Shown: positions 8,151 through 14,947 of the stretch, piece by piece | Layout of the letters: each line of letters starts with the position of its first letter | Numbering within the stretch: the first letter of the stretch is position 1 | Assembly: GCF_016834655.1 (NCBI RefSeq) | Contig: NZ_JAENHP010000004.1 | Span: 1-64,000 of the forward strand | Source of the DNA: Paractinoplanes ovalisporus | GTDB lineage: Bacteria; Actinomycetota; Actinomycetes; Mycobacteriales; Micromonosporaceae | Direction: 5' to 3' | Length of the DNA stretch: 64,000 bases | The notes under the pieces: generated by a model | What the model was told of the DNA's origin: nothing | The model's database searches: none | Seen by the model: the letters and a program-made list of their open reading frames with translations, nothing else | Made by a program: the position numbers and the translations under genes

Positions 8151-9038
8151 TCAGGCCGCCATCTCGACCGGTGTTCCGGCCCGGGTGAGCAGGCTGCGCA
8201 CGGCGACGGCGGCACGGCGCCGGTTGGGAACGGTCGCGCGGCCGGCGAACACGTCGTAGTCGTTGGCCTCGATCTCGCCGAGGATGCCGCCGTAGAGCGC
8301 GTACGCGGTGCGCATGCAGGCCTGGGAGGCGGGTTCGAGCATCACGATCCCGGGGGCGGCGGCCGCGTAGTGCTCGCGGGCGACCCCGATCTCGTACCGG
8401 ATCAGCTCTTTGATCTCGGGGGTGGCCTGCCGGCGGGCGAGATCGTCGCGGGTGACGCCGAAGCGGCCGAGGTGCGACTCGGGCAGATAGACGCGTCCGC
8501 GCTCGAGGTCCTCGGCGACGTCGCGGATGAAGTTGGTGAGCTGGAACGCGAAGCCGAGCTGGCGGGCGGGTTCCCGGGCGGCGGCCGGATCGCCGGAACC
8601 GAGGATCGGCAGCATCATCGTGCCGATCACGGCGGCCGAGCCCTCCATGTAGTCGAGCAGGTCGTCGTACGTCCGGTAGCCGGCGACTGTGAGATCCATC
8701 GCCATGCAGCGCAGGAACGTCGCGAAGTCGTCCACGTCGAGGTCGAAGACCGCGATGGTGTGCAGCACCGCGGGCAGCAGCGGATCGTCGACCGGTTCGC
8801 CCCGCAGACCGGCGACGAACGCGTCGGACCACTCGGTGAGTCGTTTCGCCCGCTCGTCCGCAGGAAGTTCCCAGGTTTGATCCACGATCTCGTCGGCATA
8901 CCTGGTGAACCCGTAGAGGGCGTGCACGTGCCGTCTCTTCCAAGCCGGAAGGAGCTTGGTGGCCAGGTAATACGTCCGGCCGTGGCGCTTGTGCAGCTCG
9001 CGGCACCGCTCGTAGGCGGCGGCCAGATCGATGTCCAC
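8151..9038 (-). CDS. crtB: phytoene synthase
   Basis: A 295-residue squalene/phytoene synthase joining two geranylgeranyl diphosphates head to head into phytoene. The aspartate-rich motifs are visible as YADEIVDQ (first, about residues 47-54) and NFIRDVAEDLERGRVYLP (second). It is divergent from crtE with 67 bases between starts, and downstream phr follows after a single base. The catalytic residues are intact, so it should be active. Confidence 0.94.
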   Translation of the reverse strand: MDIDLAAAYERCRELHKRHGRTYYLATKLLPAWKRRHVHALYGFTRYADEIVDQTWELPADERAKRLTEWSDAFVAGLRGEPVDDPLLPAVLHTIAVFDLDVDDFATFLRCMAMDLTVAGYRTYDDLLDYMEGSAAVIGTMMLPILGSGDPAAAREPARQLGFAFQLTNFIRDVAEDLERGRVYLPESHLGRFGVTRDDLARRQATPEIKELIRYEIGVAREHYAAAAPGIVMLEPASQACMRTAYALYGGILGEIEANDYDVFAGRATVPNRRRAAVAVRSLLTRAGTPVEMAA

Positions 9039-9056
9039 GGGACCCCTCCGGAGAAA

Positions 9057-9077
9057 ATCGACGCACGAATCGACGCA
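9057..9077. repeat. two direct ATCGACGCA repeats in the crtB-crtE promoter region
   Basis: ATCGACGCA occurs at 9057-9065 and 9069-9077, a 12-base period (about one helical turn). The pair lies between the divergent crtB and crtE starts, about 16 bases upstream of the crtE -10. It is a reasonable candidate operator for the MerR-type regulator encoded at the end of the crtE operon, but the assignment is inference. Confidence 0.45.
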
Positions 9078-9092
9078 ACTTCAAAGTAAGGG

Positions 9093-9098
9093 TACGGT
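9093..9098 (+). promoter_or_regulatory. -10 element of crtE operon (probable leaderless)
   Basis: TACGGT is followed by 7 bases and then the GTG at 9106. This spacing supports the GTG as the real start and suggests the mRNA begins at or next to it. Confidence 0.5.
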
Positions 9099-9105
9099 AC
9101 TCCTC

Positions 9106-10239
9106 GTGGCACACGACACGCTCGCTGGAAACCGGCATCGGGGCATCCCCCGCCAGGGCGCGTCGCCGCACGCGCTGATACACGCCATCCACGGCACGCT
9201 GGCCGACTTCCTGGCCCCCCAGATCGCGTCCCTCGATGCGATCGATCCGGCTCTCGGCCGTTTCGCCCGCACCGCCCGCGACCTGGTGCTGGCCGGAGGC
9301 AAGCGGCTCCGGCCGGTCTTCGCCTATTGGGGCTGGCGCGGCGCTGTGGGCAGCGACGAGCCGGTCGAGCCGGCGCTTCCGGCCTTCGCCGCGCTCGAAC
9401 TCATGCACACGTTCGCGCTGGTGCACGACGACGTGATGGACGAATCGGACACCCGCCGGGGCCGGCCGACCGCCCACCGCATCTTCGCCGGGCACCACCG
9501 GCAGGACGGCAGCATCGGCGACCCGGAGAAGTTCGGCACGTCGTCGGCCATCCTGATCGGCGACCTGTGCCTGGTCTGGGCCGACCAGCTCCTCGCGCGC
9601 ACACCCGGGTCGCCGGCCGTGCGCGCCTACTACGACCGCATGCGCGTCGAAGCGATCGCGGGTCAATACCTCGACGTGCTGGGCGAGAACCAGCCCGGCG
9701 CCTGGTCGGTCGAGCGGGCGTTGCTGGTCGCCCGGCACAAGACGGCGAGTTACACCGTCCAGCGGCCCCTTCAGTTCGGGTGTGCCGTGGCCGACGCCTC
9801 CGATGAGCGCATCGACGAGGCGTACGGGAAATATGGTCTGGCCATCGGCGAAGCGTTCCAGCTCCGCGACGACCTGCTCGGTGTGTACGGCGATCCGGCC
9901 GTCACCGGCAAACCCGCGGGCGACGACCTGCGCACCGGCAAACCCACCGCACTGCTCATGCTCGCCCGCAAGCTCGCCACACCGGCGCAGCGGGCCGAGC
10001 TGACCCTTGACCCCGCCGGAGCCGTCAACCCCGCCGACGGCTCCGGCGGGCTGACCCCCGCCCAGGTGGAACGACGCGCCCGTGTCATCACCGAGACCGG
10101 CGCGCCCGCCCGGCTCGAGGCGATGATCCAGGAGCGGGTCGCCGACGGGATCGCCGCGCTGGCCGGCGCCCCGATCCACGAGGACGCACGCGCCGCACTC
10201 ATCGAGCTTGCGGTCCGCGTGGCCCACCGCCCGGCATGA
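9106..10239 (+). CDS. crtE: geranylgeranyl diphosphate synthase (polyprenyl synthetase)
   Basis: A 377-residue trans-isoprenyl diphosphate synthase that elongates IPP/DMAPP to the C20 substrate of phytoene synthase. The first aspartate-rich motif is DDVMDESDTRRGRP (about residue 110) and the second is QLRDDLLGVYGD. The GGKRLRP block upstream binds IPP. The upstream in-frame segment from 9031 is excluded because homologues start near ALIHAIHGTL and the -10 sits 7 bases before this GTG. It is first in crtE-crtI-idi-merR; crtI begins 24 bases after its stop codon. Confidence 0.92.
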   Translation: MAHDTLAGNRHRGIPRQGASPHALIHAIHGTLADFLAPQIASLDAIDPALGRFARTARDLVLAGGKRLRPVFAYWGWRGAVGSDEPVEPALPAFAALELMHTFALVHDDVMDESDTRRGRPTAHRIFAGHHRQDGSIGDPEKFGTSSAILIGDLCLVWADQLLARTPGSPAVRAYYDRMRVEAIAGQYLDVLGENQPGAWSVERALLVARHKTASYTVQRPLQFGCAVADASDERIDEAYGKYGLAIGEAFQLRDDLLGVYGDPAVTGKPAGDDLRTGKPTALLMLARKLATPAQRAELTLDPAGAVNPADGSGGLTPAQVERRARVITETGAPARLEAMIQERVADGIAALAGAPIHEDARAALIELAVRVAHRPA

Positions 10240-10262
10240 TGTCCCTCCGGGAGGTACGAACC

Positions 10263-11744
10263 ATGCGAACTGTGACAGGACCGACCGAGCGGGTGGTCGT
10301 CGTCGGCGCCGGGCTCGGCGGGCTCGCCTGCGCCCTGCATCTGGCCGCGGCCGGCCGGCAGGTGACGGTGGTCGAACGCGAGGCGGTGCCGGGTGGCCGG
10401 GCCGGACGGCTGTCGCTCCAGGGGTACGAGTTCGACACCGGCCCCACCGTGCTGACCATGCCCGAACTGATCGCCGAGCCGCTGGCCGCGGTGGGCGAGA
10501 ACCTTTCCGACTGGCTCGAGCTCACGCCGCTCGACCCGGCCTACCGCGCCTACTACCCCGACGGTTCCACTCTGGACGTGCGCACCGACACGGTCCGGAT
10601 GGCGGCCGAGATCGCCCGCGTCTGCGGCCCGCGCGAGGCCGACGGCTACCTGCGCTTCGTCGACTTCGCCCGCCAGCTGTGGAAGCTCGAACGCGACCAC
10701 TTCATCGACCGCAACCTCGACTCGCCGGTCGACCTGGTCAACCTCAACCTGCTCAAACTGCTCGGCCTGGGCGGGTTCCGCCGGCTCCAACCAAAGATCA
10801 ACAAATACTTCCGAGACCCCCGTACGCAGCGCATCTTCTCGTTCCAGGCCATGTACGCGGGACTGGCCCCGCACGACGCGCTCGCCATCTATGCGGTGAT
10901 CGCGTATCTGGATTCGGTCGCCGGCGTCTACTTCCCCAAGGGCGGCATGCACGCCGTCCCCAAGGCCCTGGCCGGCGCCGCCGAGAAACACGGCGTGACC
11001 TTCCGGTACGAGACCACGGTCACCGATGTCGAGACGGCCAACGGACGGGCCACCGCCGTCATCACCGCCGACGGCGAACGCATCCCGGCCGACGTCGTGG
11101 TCCTCAACCCCGACCTGCCGATCGCCAAGCGCGACCTGCTGCCCCCGGCCCGTCCGCGACGCCTGACCTACTCACCCTCCTGCGTGGTTCTGCACATCGG
11201 ATCGCGGCAGGGCTACACCAAGACGGCCCACCACAACATCCACTTCGGATCGAAGTGGCAGGGCACGTTCGACGAGGTGATCCGGCGTGGACAGCTGATG
11301 AGCGACCCCTCGCTGCTGGTCACCAACCCGACCCACACCGACCCGTCCGTGGCCCCGGCCGGGCGGCACAGTTACTACGTGCTCGCCCCCACCCCCAACC
11401 TGGAAGCCGGCCCGATGGACTGGCGCGGCGGCCTCGCCGAGCGGTACGCGTCGTCGATCGTCCGCACGCTGGAGAAGCGCGGCTACGTCGGCTTCGGCGA
11501 CGGCATCGAGGTGCAGCAGATCATCACACCGGCCGACTGGCAGGATCAGGGTATGGCGGCCGGCACCCCGTTCGCGGCGGCGCACACCTTCACCCAGACC
11601 GGTCCGTTCCGCCCGTCCAACCTGCACCCCGGCCTCGACAACGTGGTCTTCACCGGCTCCGGCACCCAGCCCGGCGTCGGCGTGCCGATGGTGCTCATCT
11701 CCGGCAAGCTGGCCGCGGGCCGCATCACGAAGGCGGTGTCGTGA
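10263..11744 (+). CDS. crtI: phytoene desaturase
   Basis: A 493-residue FAD-dependent CrtI-type desaturase converting phytoene to lycopene or a related product. The N-terminal dinucleotide fold reads VVVVGAGLGGLACALHLAAAG, followed by EREAVPGGRAGRL. The C-terminal FAD motif is TGSGTQPGVGVPMVLISGKL. GGGAGG lies 8 bases before the ATG and fixes the start. Its TGA overlaps the GTG of idi by four bases. No cyclase or ketolase gene is adjacent, so lycopene is the most that can be predicted from this window. Confidence 0.94.
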   Translation: MRTVTGPTERVVVVGAGLGGLACALHLAAAGRQVTVVEREAVPGGRAGRLSLQGYEFDTGPTVLTMPELIAEPLAAVGENLSDWLELTPLDPAYRAYYPDGSTLDVRTDTVRMAAEIARVCGPREADGYLRFVDFARQLWKLERDHFIDRNLDSPVDLVNLNLLKLLGLGGFRRLQPKINKYFRDPRTQRIFSFQAMYAGLAPHDALAIYAVIAYLDSVAGVYFPKGGMHAVPKALAGAAEKHGVTFRYETTVTDVETANGRATAVITADGERIPADVVVLNPDLPIAKRDLLPPARPRRLTYSPSCVVLHIGSRQGYTKTAHHNIHFGSKWQGTFDEVIRRGQLMSDPSLLVTNPTHTDPSVAPAGRHSYYVLAPTPNLEAGPMDWRGGLAERYASSIVRTLEKRGYVGFGDGIEVQQIITPADWQDQGMAAGTPFAAAHTFTQTGPFRPSNLHPGLDNVVFTGSGTQPGVGVPMVLISGKLAAGRITKAVS

Positions 11745-12310
11745 CCGCACGCGAGTCCCACCTGGTCGAACTCGTCGACGCCGAAGGCGCGGCGCTCGGC
11801 TCGGCTACCGTCTCCGACGCCCACACCGCCCCCGGACGGCTGCACCGGGCGTTCTCGGTGTTCCTGCGCGACCCCGAGGGCCGGGTGCTGCTGCAACAGC
11901 GCGCGGCGGCCAAGACCCGGTTCCCGCTGCGCTGGGCGAACACGTGCTGCGGCCATCCGCTGCCCGGCGAGGCGGTGACGGTCGCGGCCGCCCGGCGCAT
12001 GGTCGAGGAGATCGGCGTCGCCGACGTGCCGCTGACCGAGGTGGGCGTCTACGCCTACTACGCGGAAGACCCGGCGACCGGCCGCGTCGAGTACGAGTAC
12101 GACCACGTCCTGGTGGGCGACCTGCCCATCGGCGTACACCCGGAACCCGATCCCGACGAGGTGGCCGATCTGCGCTGGGTCGCGGTGCCGATGCTCCTCG
12201 GTGAGATCGAGAGCGATTCCCGTCCGTACGCACCCTGGCTGCTCGGCGTGGCACAACGGCTCGCGGCATCCCCGCTCGCGGCGCATCCATCCCGGGCCGA
12301 TGGCCGTTGA
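11741..12310 (+). CDS. idi: isopentenyl-diphosphate delta-isomerase, type I
   Basis: A 189-residue type I IDI (Nudix fold) interconverting IPP and DMAPP. The active-site cysteine is in the NTCCGHPLPGE segment (about residues 66-76) and the second catalytic glutamate is in the VEYEYDHVLVG segment; the Nudix helix reads AAARRMVEEIGV. The GTG start overlaps the crtI stop (GTGA) and the 3' end overlaps the merR gene by 11 bases, so the four-gene operon is tightly coupled. Confidence 0.93.
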   Translation: MTARESHLVELVDAEGAALGSATVSDAHTAPGRLHRAFSVFLRDPEGRVLLQQRAAAKTRFPLRWANTCCGHPLPGEAVTVAAARRMVEEIGVADVPLTEVGVYAYYAEDPATGRVEYEYDHVLVGDLPIGVHPEPDPDEVADLRWVAVPMLLGEIESDSRPYAPWLLGVAQRLAASPLAAHPSRADGR

Positions 12311-13193
12311 CGGCCTGACCGCCGGGGCAGTCGCCCGCCGCCTGGGAGTGGCGGTCACCACGCTGCGCACGTGGCACCAGCGCTACGGCCTCGGGCCGAG
12401 CGAACACGTGCCCGGCCACCACCGGCGCTACACCGAGCAGGACCTCGACCGCCTCGAGGTGATGCGCCGGCTCACCGCCCAGGGGGTGGCACCGGCCGAG
12501 GCTGCGGCGTGGGCCCGCCGCACACCCCTGGACGGCGCCCCGCCCACCAACACCCGGCACGGCGGCGGCCACACGATCGCCGTCGGCGCGGCCGCCCCCG
12601 CCGCCCGCGGACTGGCCCGGGCCGCTATGCACCTGGACGCTCCCGCGATGCGCGACATCCTCGAGATGGTGGTGACCGAACACGGCGTGATCGGCGCGTG
12701 GACCGAGGTCGCCATGCCCGTGCTCATCGGCATCGGCGAGCGCTACGAGGCCACCAAACGCTTCGTCGAGGTCGAACACCTGCTTTCCCGTACGGTCACC
12801 GAGGTGCTGGGCGCCGTGCCGAGACCCCCGAACGCCGCCCCACCCCGGGTCTTGCTGGCCGCGGCCGACGAGGAACAACACACCCTCCCGCTGGAGGCCC
12901 TGGCCGCCGCCCTGGCCGAAGCCGGGGTGCCCACCCGCCTGCTCGGCGCCCGGGTGCCGCCCACCGCCCTGGCCGACGCCATCGAACGCACCGGCCCCAC
13001 CGTGGTCGTGCTCTGGTCACAGACCCCCGTGTCATCCGACCCGGCCCAGCTCGCACGGATCCTCGAGGCCCCCCACCCACCCCTGCTGGTGGCGGCCGCC
13101 GGCCCCGGCTGGCCGGCCGAACTACCCCCAGGCGTGGTCCACCTCACCGACCTGTCTTCGGCCGCGGAAACCGTAGCCGCCGCCACGGCCTAG
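12300..13193 (+). CDS. MerR-family regulator with LitR/CarH-like C-terminal domain
   Basis: A 297-residue protein with an N-terminal MerR winged helix (TAGAVARRLGVAVTTLRTWHQRYGL) and a C-terminal helical plus Rossmann-like region like LitR/CarH cobalamin photoreceptors of carotenoid clusters. In light-sensing members a Wx9EH motif caps adenosylcobalamin and ExHxxG holds the lower ligand. Here the first reads Y-x9-EH (ERYEATKRFVEVEH) and the second is EEQHTLPLE, with Pro in place of the Gly. Cofactor binding is therefore uncertain. Its place at the end of the crt operon suggests autoregulation and control of crtE, crtB and phr. Confidence 0.82.
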   Translation: MAVDGLTAGAVARRLGVAVTTLRTWHQRYGLGPSEHVPGHHRRYTEQDLDRLEVMRRLTAQGVAPAEAAAWARRTPLDGAPPTNTRHGGGHTIAVGAAAPAARGLARAAMHLDAPAMRDILEMVVTEHGVIGAWTEVAMPVLIGIGERYEATKRFVEVEHLLSRTVTEVLGAVPRPPNAAPPRVLLAAADEEQHTLPLEALAAALAEAGVPTRLLGARVPPTALADAIERTGPTVVVLWSQTPVSSDPAQLARILEAPHPPLLVAAAGPGWPAELPPGVVHLTDLSSAAETVAAATA

Positions 13194-13210
13194 CATTTCC
13201 CCAGGTCAGA

Positions 13211-13251
13211 GCCCCGCCGCCCCAAACGGGATACCGGTTTGGAGGCGGGGC
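13211..13251 (+). terminator. hairpin terminator of crt operon
   Basis: GCCCCGCC pairs with GGCGGGGC and the inner CCAAAC with GTTTGG, giving a long two-part stem just after the merR stop codon. There is no T-run. It separates the operon from the tRNA genes. Confidence 0.65.
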
Positions 13252-13342
13252 GGTGGATCACGTATGCTTTCCAAGCCTCAAGCGGGGGCCCGGTTGGGGT
13301 CAAAGCCAGAAGGTGTTGCAGACGTGCAATACTGGCGGAGTT

Positions 13343-13415
13343 GCCCTCATCGTCTAGTGGCCCAGGACGCCGCCCTTTCAAGGCGGTAGCACGGGTTCGA
13401 ATCCCGTTGGGGGTA
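13343..13415 (+). tRNA. tRNA-Glu (anticodon TTC)
   Basis: A full cloverleaf is visible: acceptor GCCCTCA with TGGGGGT (G1-U72 wobble), D-arm TCGTCTAGTGG, anticodon stem CCGCC/GGCGG with loop CTTTCAA, and T-arm ACGGGTTCGAATCCCGT. No CCA is encoded. It is first of three clustered tRNA genes. Confidence 0.95.
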
Positions 13416-13467
13416 CTGGTAGGTTAGCGATTGACAGTCGCTAGACTGCCGAAGCAAGAAAGAGCAA

Positions 13468-13541
13468 GGTCCTGTGGAGCAGTTGGAGTGCTCGCCGCCC
13501 TGTCAAGGCGGAGGTCGCGGGTTCAAGTCCCGTCAGGACCG
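13468..13541 (+). tRNA. tRNA-Asp (anticodon GTC)
   Basis: Acceptor GGTCCTG pairs with CAGGACC, the anticodon stem CCGCC/GGCGG encloses the loop CTGTCAA (anticodon GTC), and the T-arm is GCGGGTTCAAGTCCCGT. The discriminator base is G, as expected for tRNA-Asp. No CCA is encoded. Confidence 0.95.
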
Positions 13542-13563
13542 CAACTAACAAAAGCAACATCAA

Positions 13564-13637
13564 GGCCAGGTAGCTCAGTTGGTACGAGCGTCCGACTGAA
13601 AATCGGAAGGTCGGCGGTTCGACCCCGCCCCTGGCCA
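13564..13637 (+). tRNA. tRNA-Phe (anticodon GAA)
   Basis: Acceptor GGCCAGG pairs with CCTGGCC, the anticodon arm CCGAC-TGAAAAT-CGG presents GAA, and the T-arm is GGCGGTTCGACCCCGCC. The discriminator is A. Only 22 bases separate it from tRNA-Asp, so the three tRNAs are probably one transcript. Confidence 0.95.
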
Positions 13638-13887
13638 CGAGTCTGGGGCTGGATCCTGTTCGCCGAAAGCGCGAACCGGCCAGCCTCGTTCCTTTCCGCG
13701 CGACTTCGTCGCGCGAAGCGGGGGCTACGCCACCCGCACCCCCTCTGCCGCGCGCTCGCTGACCGTAGGCGAGCGATTGGCTTCGCCGATCGCCGCCAAG
13801 AGGGGTCAAAAGTGCCGACTTTAGGCGTCAATCGAGCGGCGCTCCACGGACGGCGACGTGTTGGCTCGTCGAGGCGGTGGGCTATCG
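13638..13887. other. intergenic region after tRNA-Phe
   Basis: A gene-free stretch holding a short perfect hairpin, CGCGCGAC-TTC-GTCGCGCG, near 13697-13715, and further GCGAGCGATT/GATCGC-like inverted segments around 13769-13795. These could end the tRNA transcript. I see no coding frame with convincing content. Confidence 0.4.
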
Positions 13888-14291
13888 CTAGCAAGCCTCG
13901 TCGATGACGAGCATGATGTTGCGGTGTTCGTCGCGGAACTCGGCCAACCAGAACTGGCTGTGCAGTGGAGCCGTCCCGTCGAAGTAGCGTTCCACCCGCT
14001 CCAGCAGCGCTTCCCGATCCGGGCCGGCGACCTCCGTCGGATCTGGGCGTACGCGTGCAAGACCCGCACGTCGGTGCGCTTGACCAGTCGGCGTAGCACC
14101 CGGTCAGGGAGTTGTGCTCTTCCTCCTCGGATATGCCATTCGACGCCGTTGTCATCGGTCCAGCGGCCGTCCTGGATCGGCTGCGGCCAGGGTTGCGCGT
14201 TGGGCCGTTCTGGTTCTGCGCCCGACTGCGACTCCCGGACGGGATAGGCGAACGAGTCGGCTTCCCGGCGTTCATGGCGCATGGTTCCCAT
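13888..14291 (-). pseudogene. hypothetical protein gene disrupted by a frameshift
   Basis: The N-terminal part (frame starting at 14291) reads through GRWTDDNGVEWHIRGG and RVLRRLVKRTDVRVLHAYA, then loses coding character. The matching continuation lies in another minus-strand frame, from about 14046: DPTEVAGPDREALLERVERY, then FDGTAPLHSQFWLAEFRDEH and a final MLVIDEAC before a TAG at 13888. Joining the two needs a one-base change near 14044-14050, next to a CCC run. The restored protein would be about 134 residues, soluble and of unknown function. Either the gene is broken, or the base is a sequencing error. Confidence 0.7.
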
Positions 14292-14482
14292 GCTGACAGA
14301 GACGCGGCGGACCGCCTCCAGTTTTTAGGCGGGATGGCCGTCAGGCCTGACCAACGCGTGGGATGCCGGGTCACCGCGCGTCACTGAACCCAAGGATGGC
14401 GCAAAGGCGTCGACCGCTCTCCTGTTGGCCCCGGATTGTCGAACCTCTCTGTGCAGCACTTCCCTATAGGTTGACATGCGAC

Positions 14483-14488
14483 TAGACT
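14483..14488 (+). promoter_or_regulatory. -10 TAGACT within CTAG repeats (leaderless gene)
   Basis: TAGACT is 6 bases before the GTG at 14495. It lies inside CTAGACTAG (14482-14490), an odd-centred inverted repeat, and a TTGACA stands only 6 bases upstream of it, too close to be its -35. The repeat could be an operator over the -10. Confidence 0.45.
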
Positions 14489-14494
14489 AGCGGT

Positions 14495-14791
14495 GTGACA
14501 ATCCCTCTGGATGATGCTCTGCGACGCGGCGCTGCGGCTGCTGCGCGGTATGACGTGCCGCAGAAGGTGATCGATATCGGGGCGCAGAGTCTGGGTCGGA
14601 TGCCGGTGGAGAAGCGTCATGTCATGGAAGTGGATGGGCTGGTGGACGCGCTCCTCATCATTGCCGAGCGGCACGGCGGCCCCCACGCGGACTGCGCGAC
14701 GTGCGAAGCGATCCCGAACGGGCTGGCCGTCGTGATGAGCGTCGTCAGGACCGAGACCGATCCCGCGACACAGAACAAGCTCGGCGAATAG
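14495..14791 (+). CDS. small hypothetical protein with HxxxCxxC segment
   Basis: A 98-residue soluble protein that I do not recognise. The middle is helical and charged; a GGPHADCATCEA segment near residues 62-73 carries a histidine and two cysteines spaced as a possible metal site. The GTG start is supported by the -10 6 bases upstream. It is divergent from the frameshifted gene, about 200 bases away. Confidence 0.6.
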   Translation: MTIPLDDALRRGAAAAARYDVPQKVIDIGAQSLGRMPVEKRHVMEVDGLVDALLIIAERHGGPHADCATCEAIPNGLAVVMSVVRTETDPATQNKLGE

Positions 14792-14932
14792 CAGCTCAGC
14801 CAGCTGCTCCCTGGCCGGCGAATGTCAGCCGGTCTGCCGCTCCCCGGCAGAGGAACGCGCGCACTGAGGCAACAGCGGACAAGCGGAAGTCCCCTCTGCC
14901 CGTCGCGGAGGCGGGGCCGCCGGTCGGGCGTG

Positions 14933-14940
14933 TAGATAAT
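14933..14940 (+). promoter_or_regulatory. -10 element of STAND regulator gene (leaderless)
   Basis: TAGATAAT ends 7 bases before the GTG at 14948, placing the transcription start on the start codon. No Shine-Dalgarno site is seen. Confidence 0.55.
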
Positions 14941-14947
14941 CGTCGCT

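Noticed and set aside
13343..13637. tRNA cluster as attachment site of an integrated element
   Set aside because: No integrase gene or repeated tRNA 3' end is visible within the neighbouring sequence, so integration is not supported.
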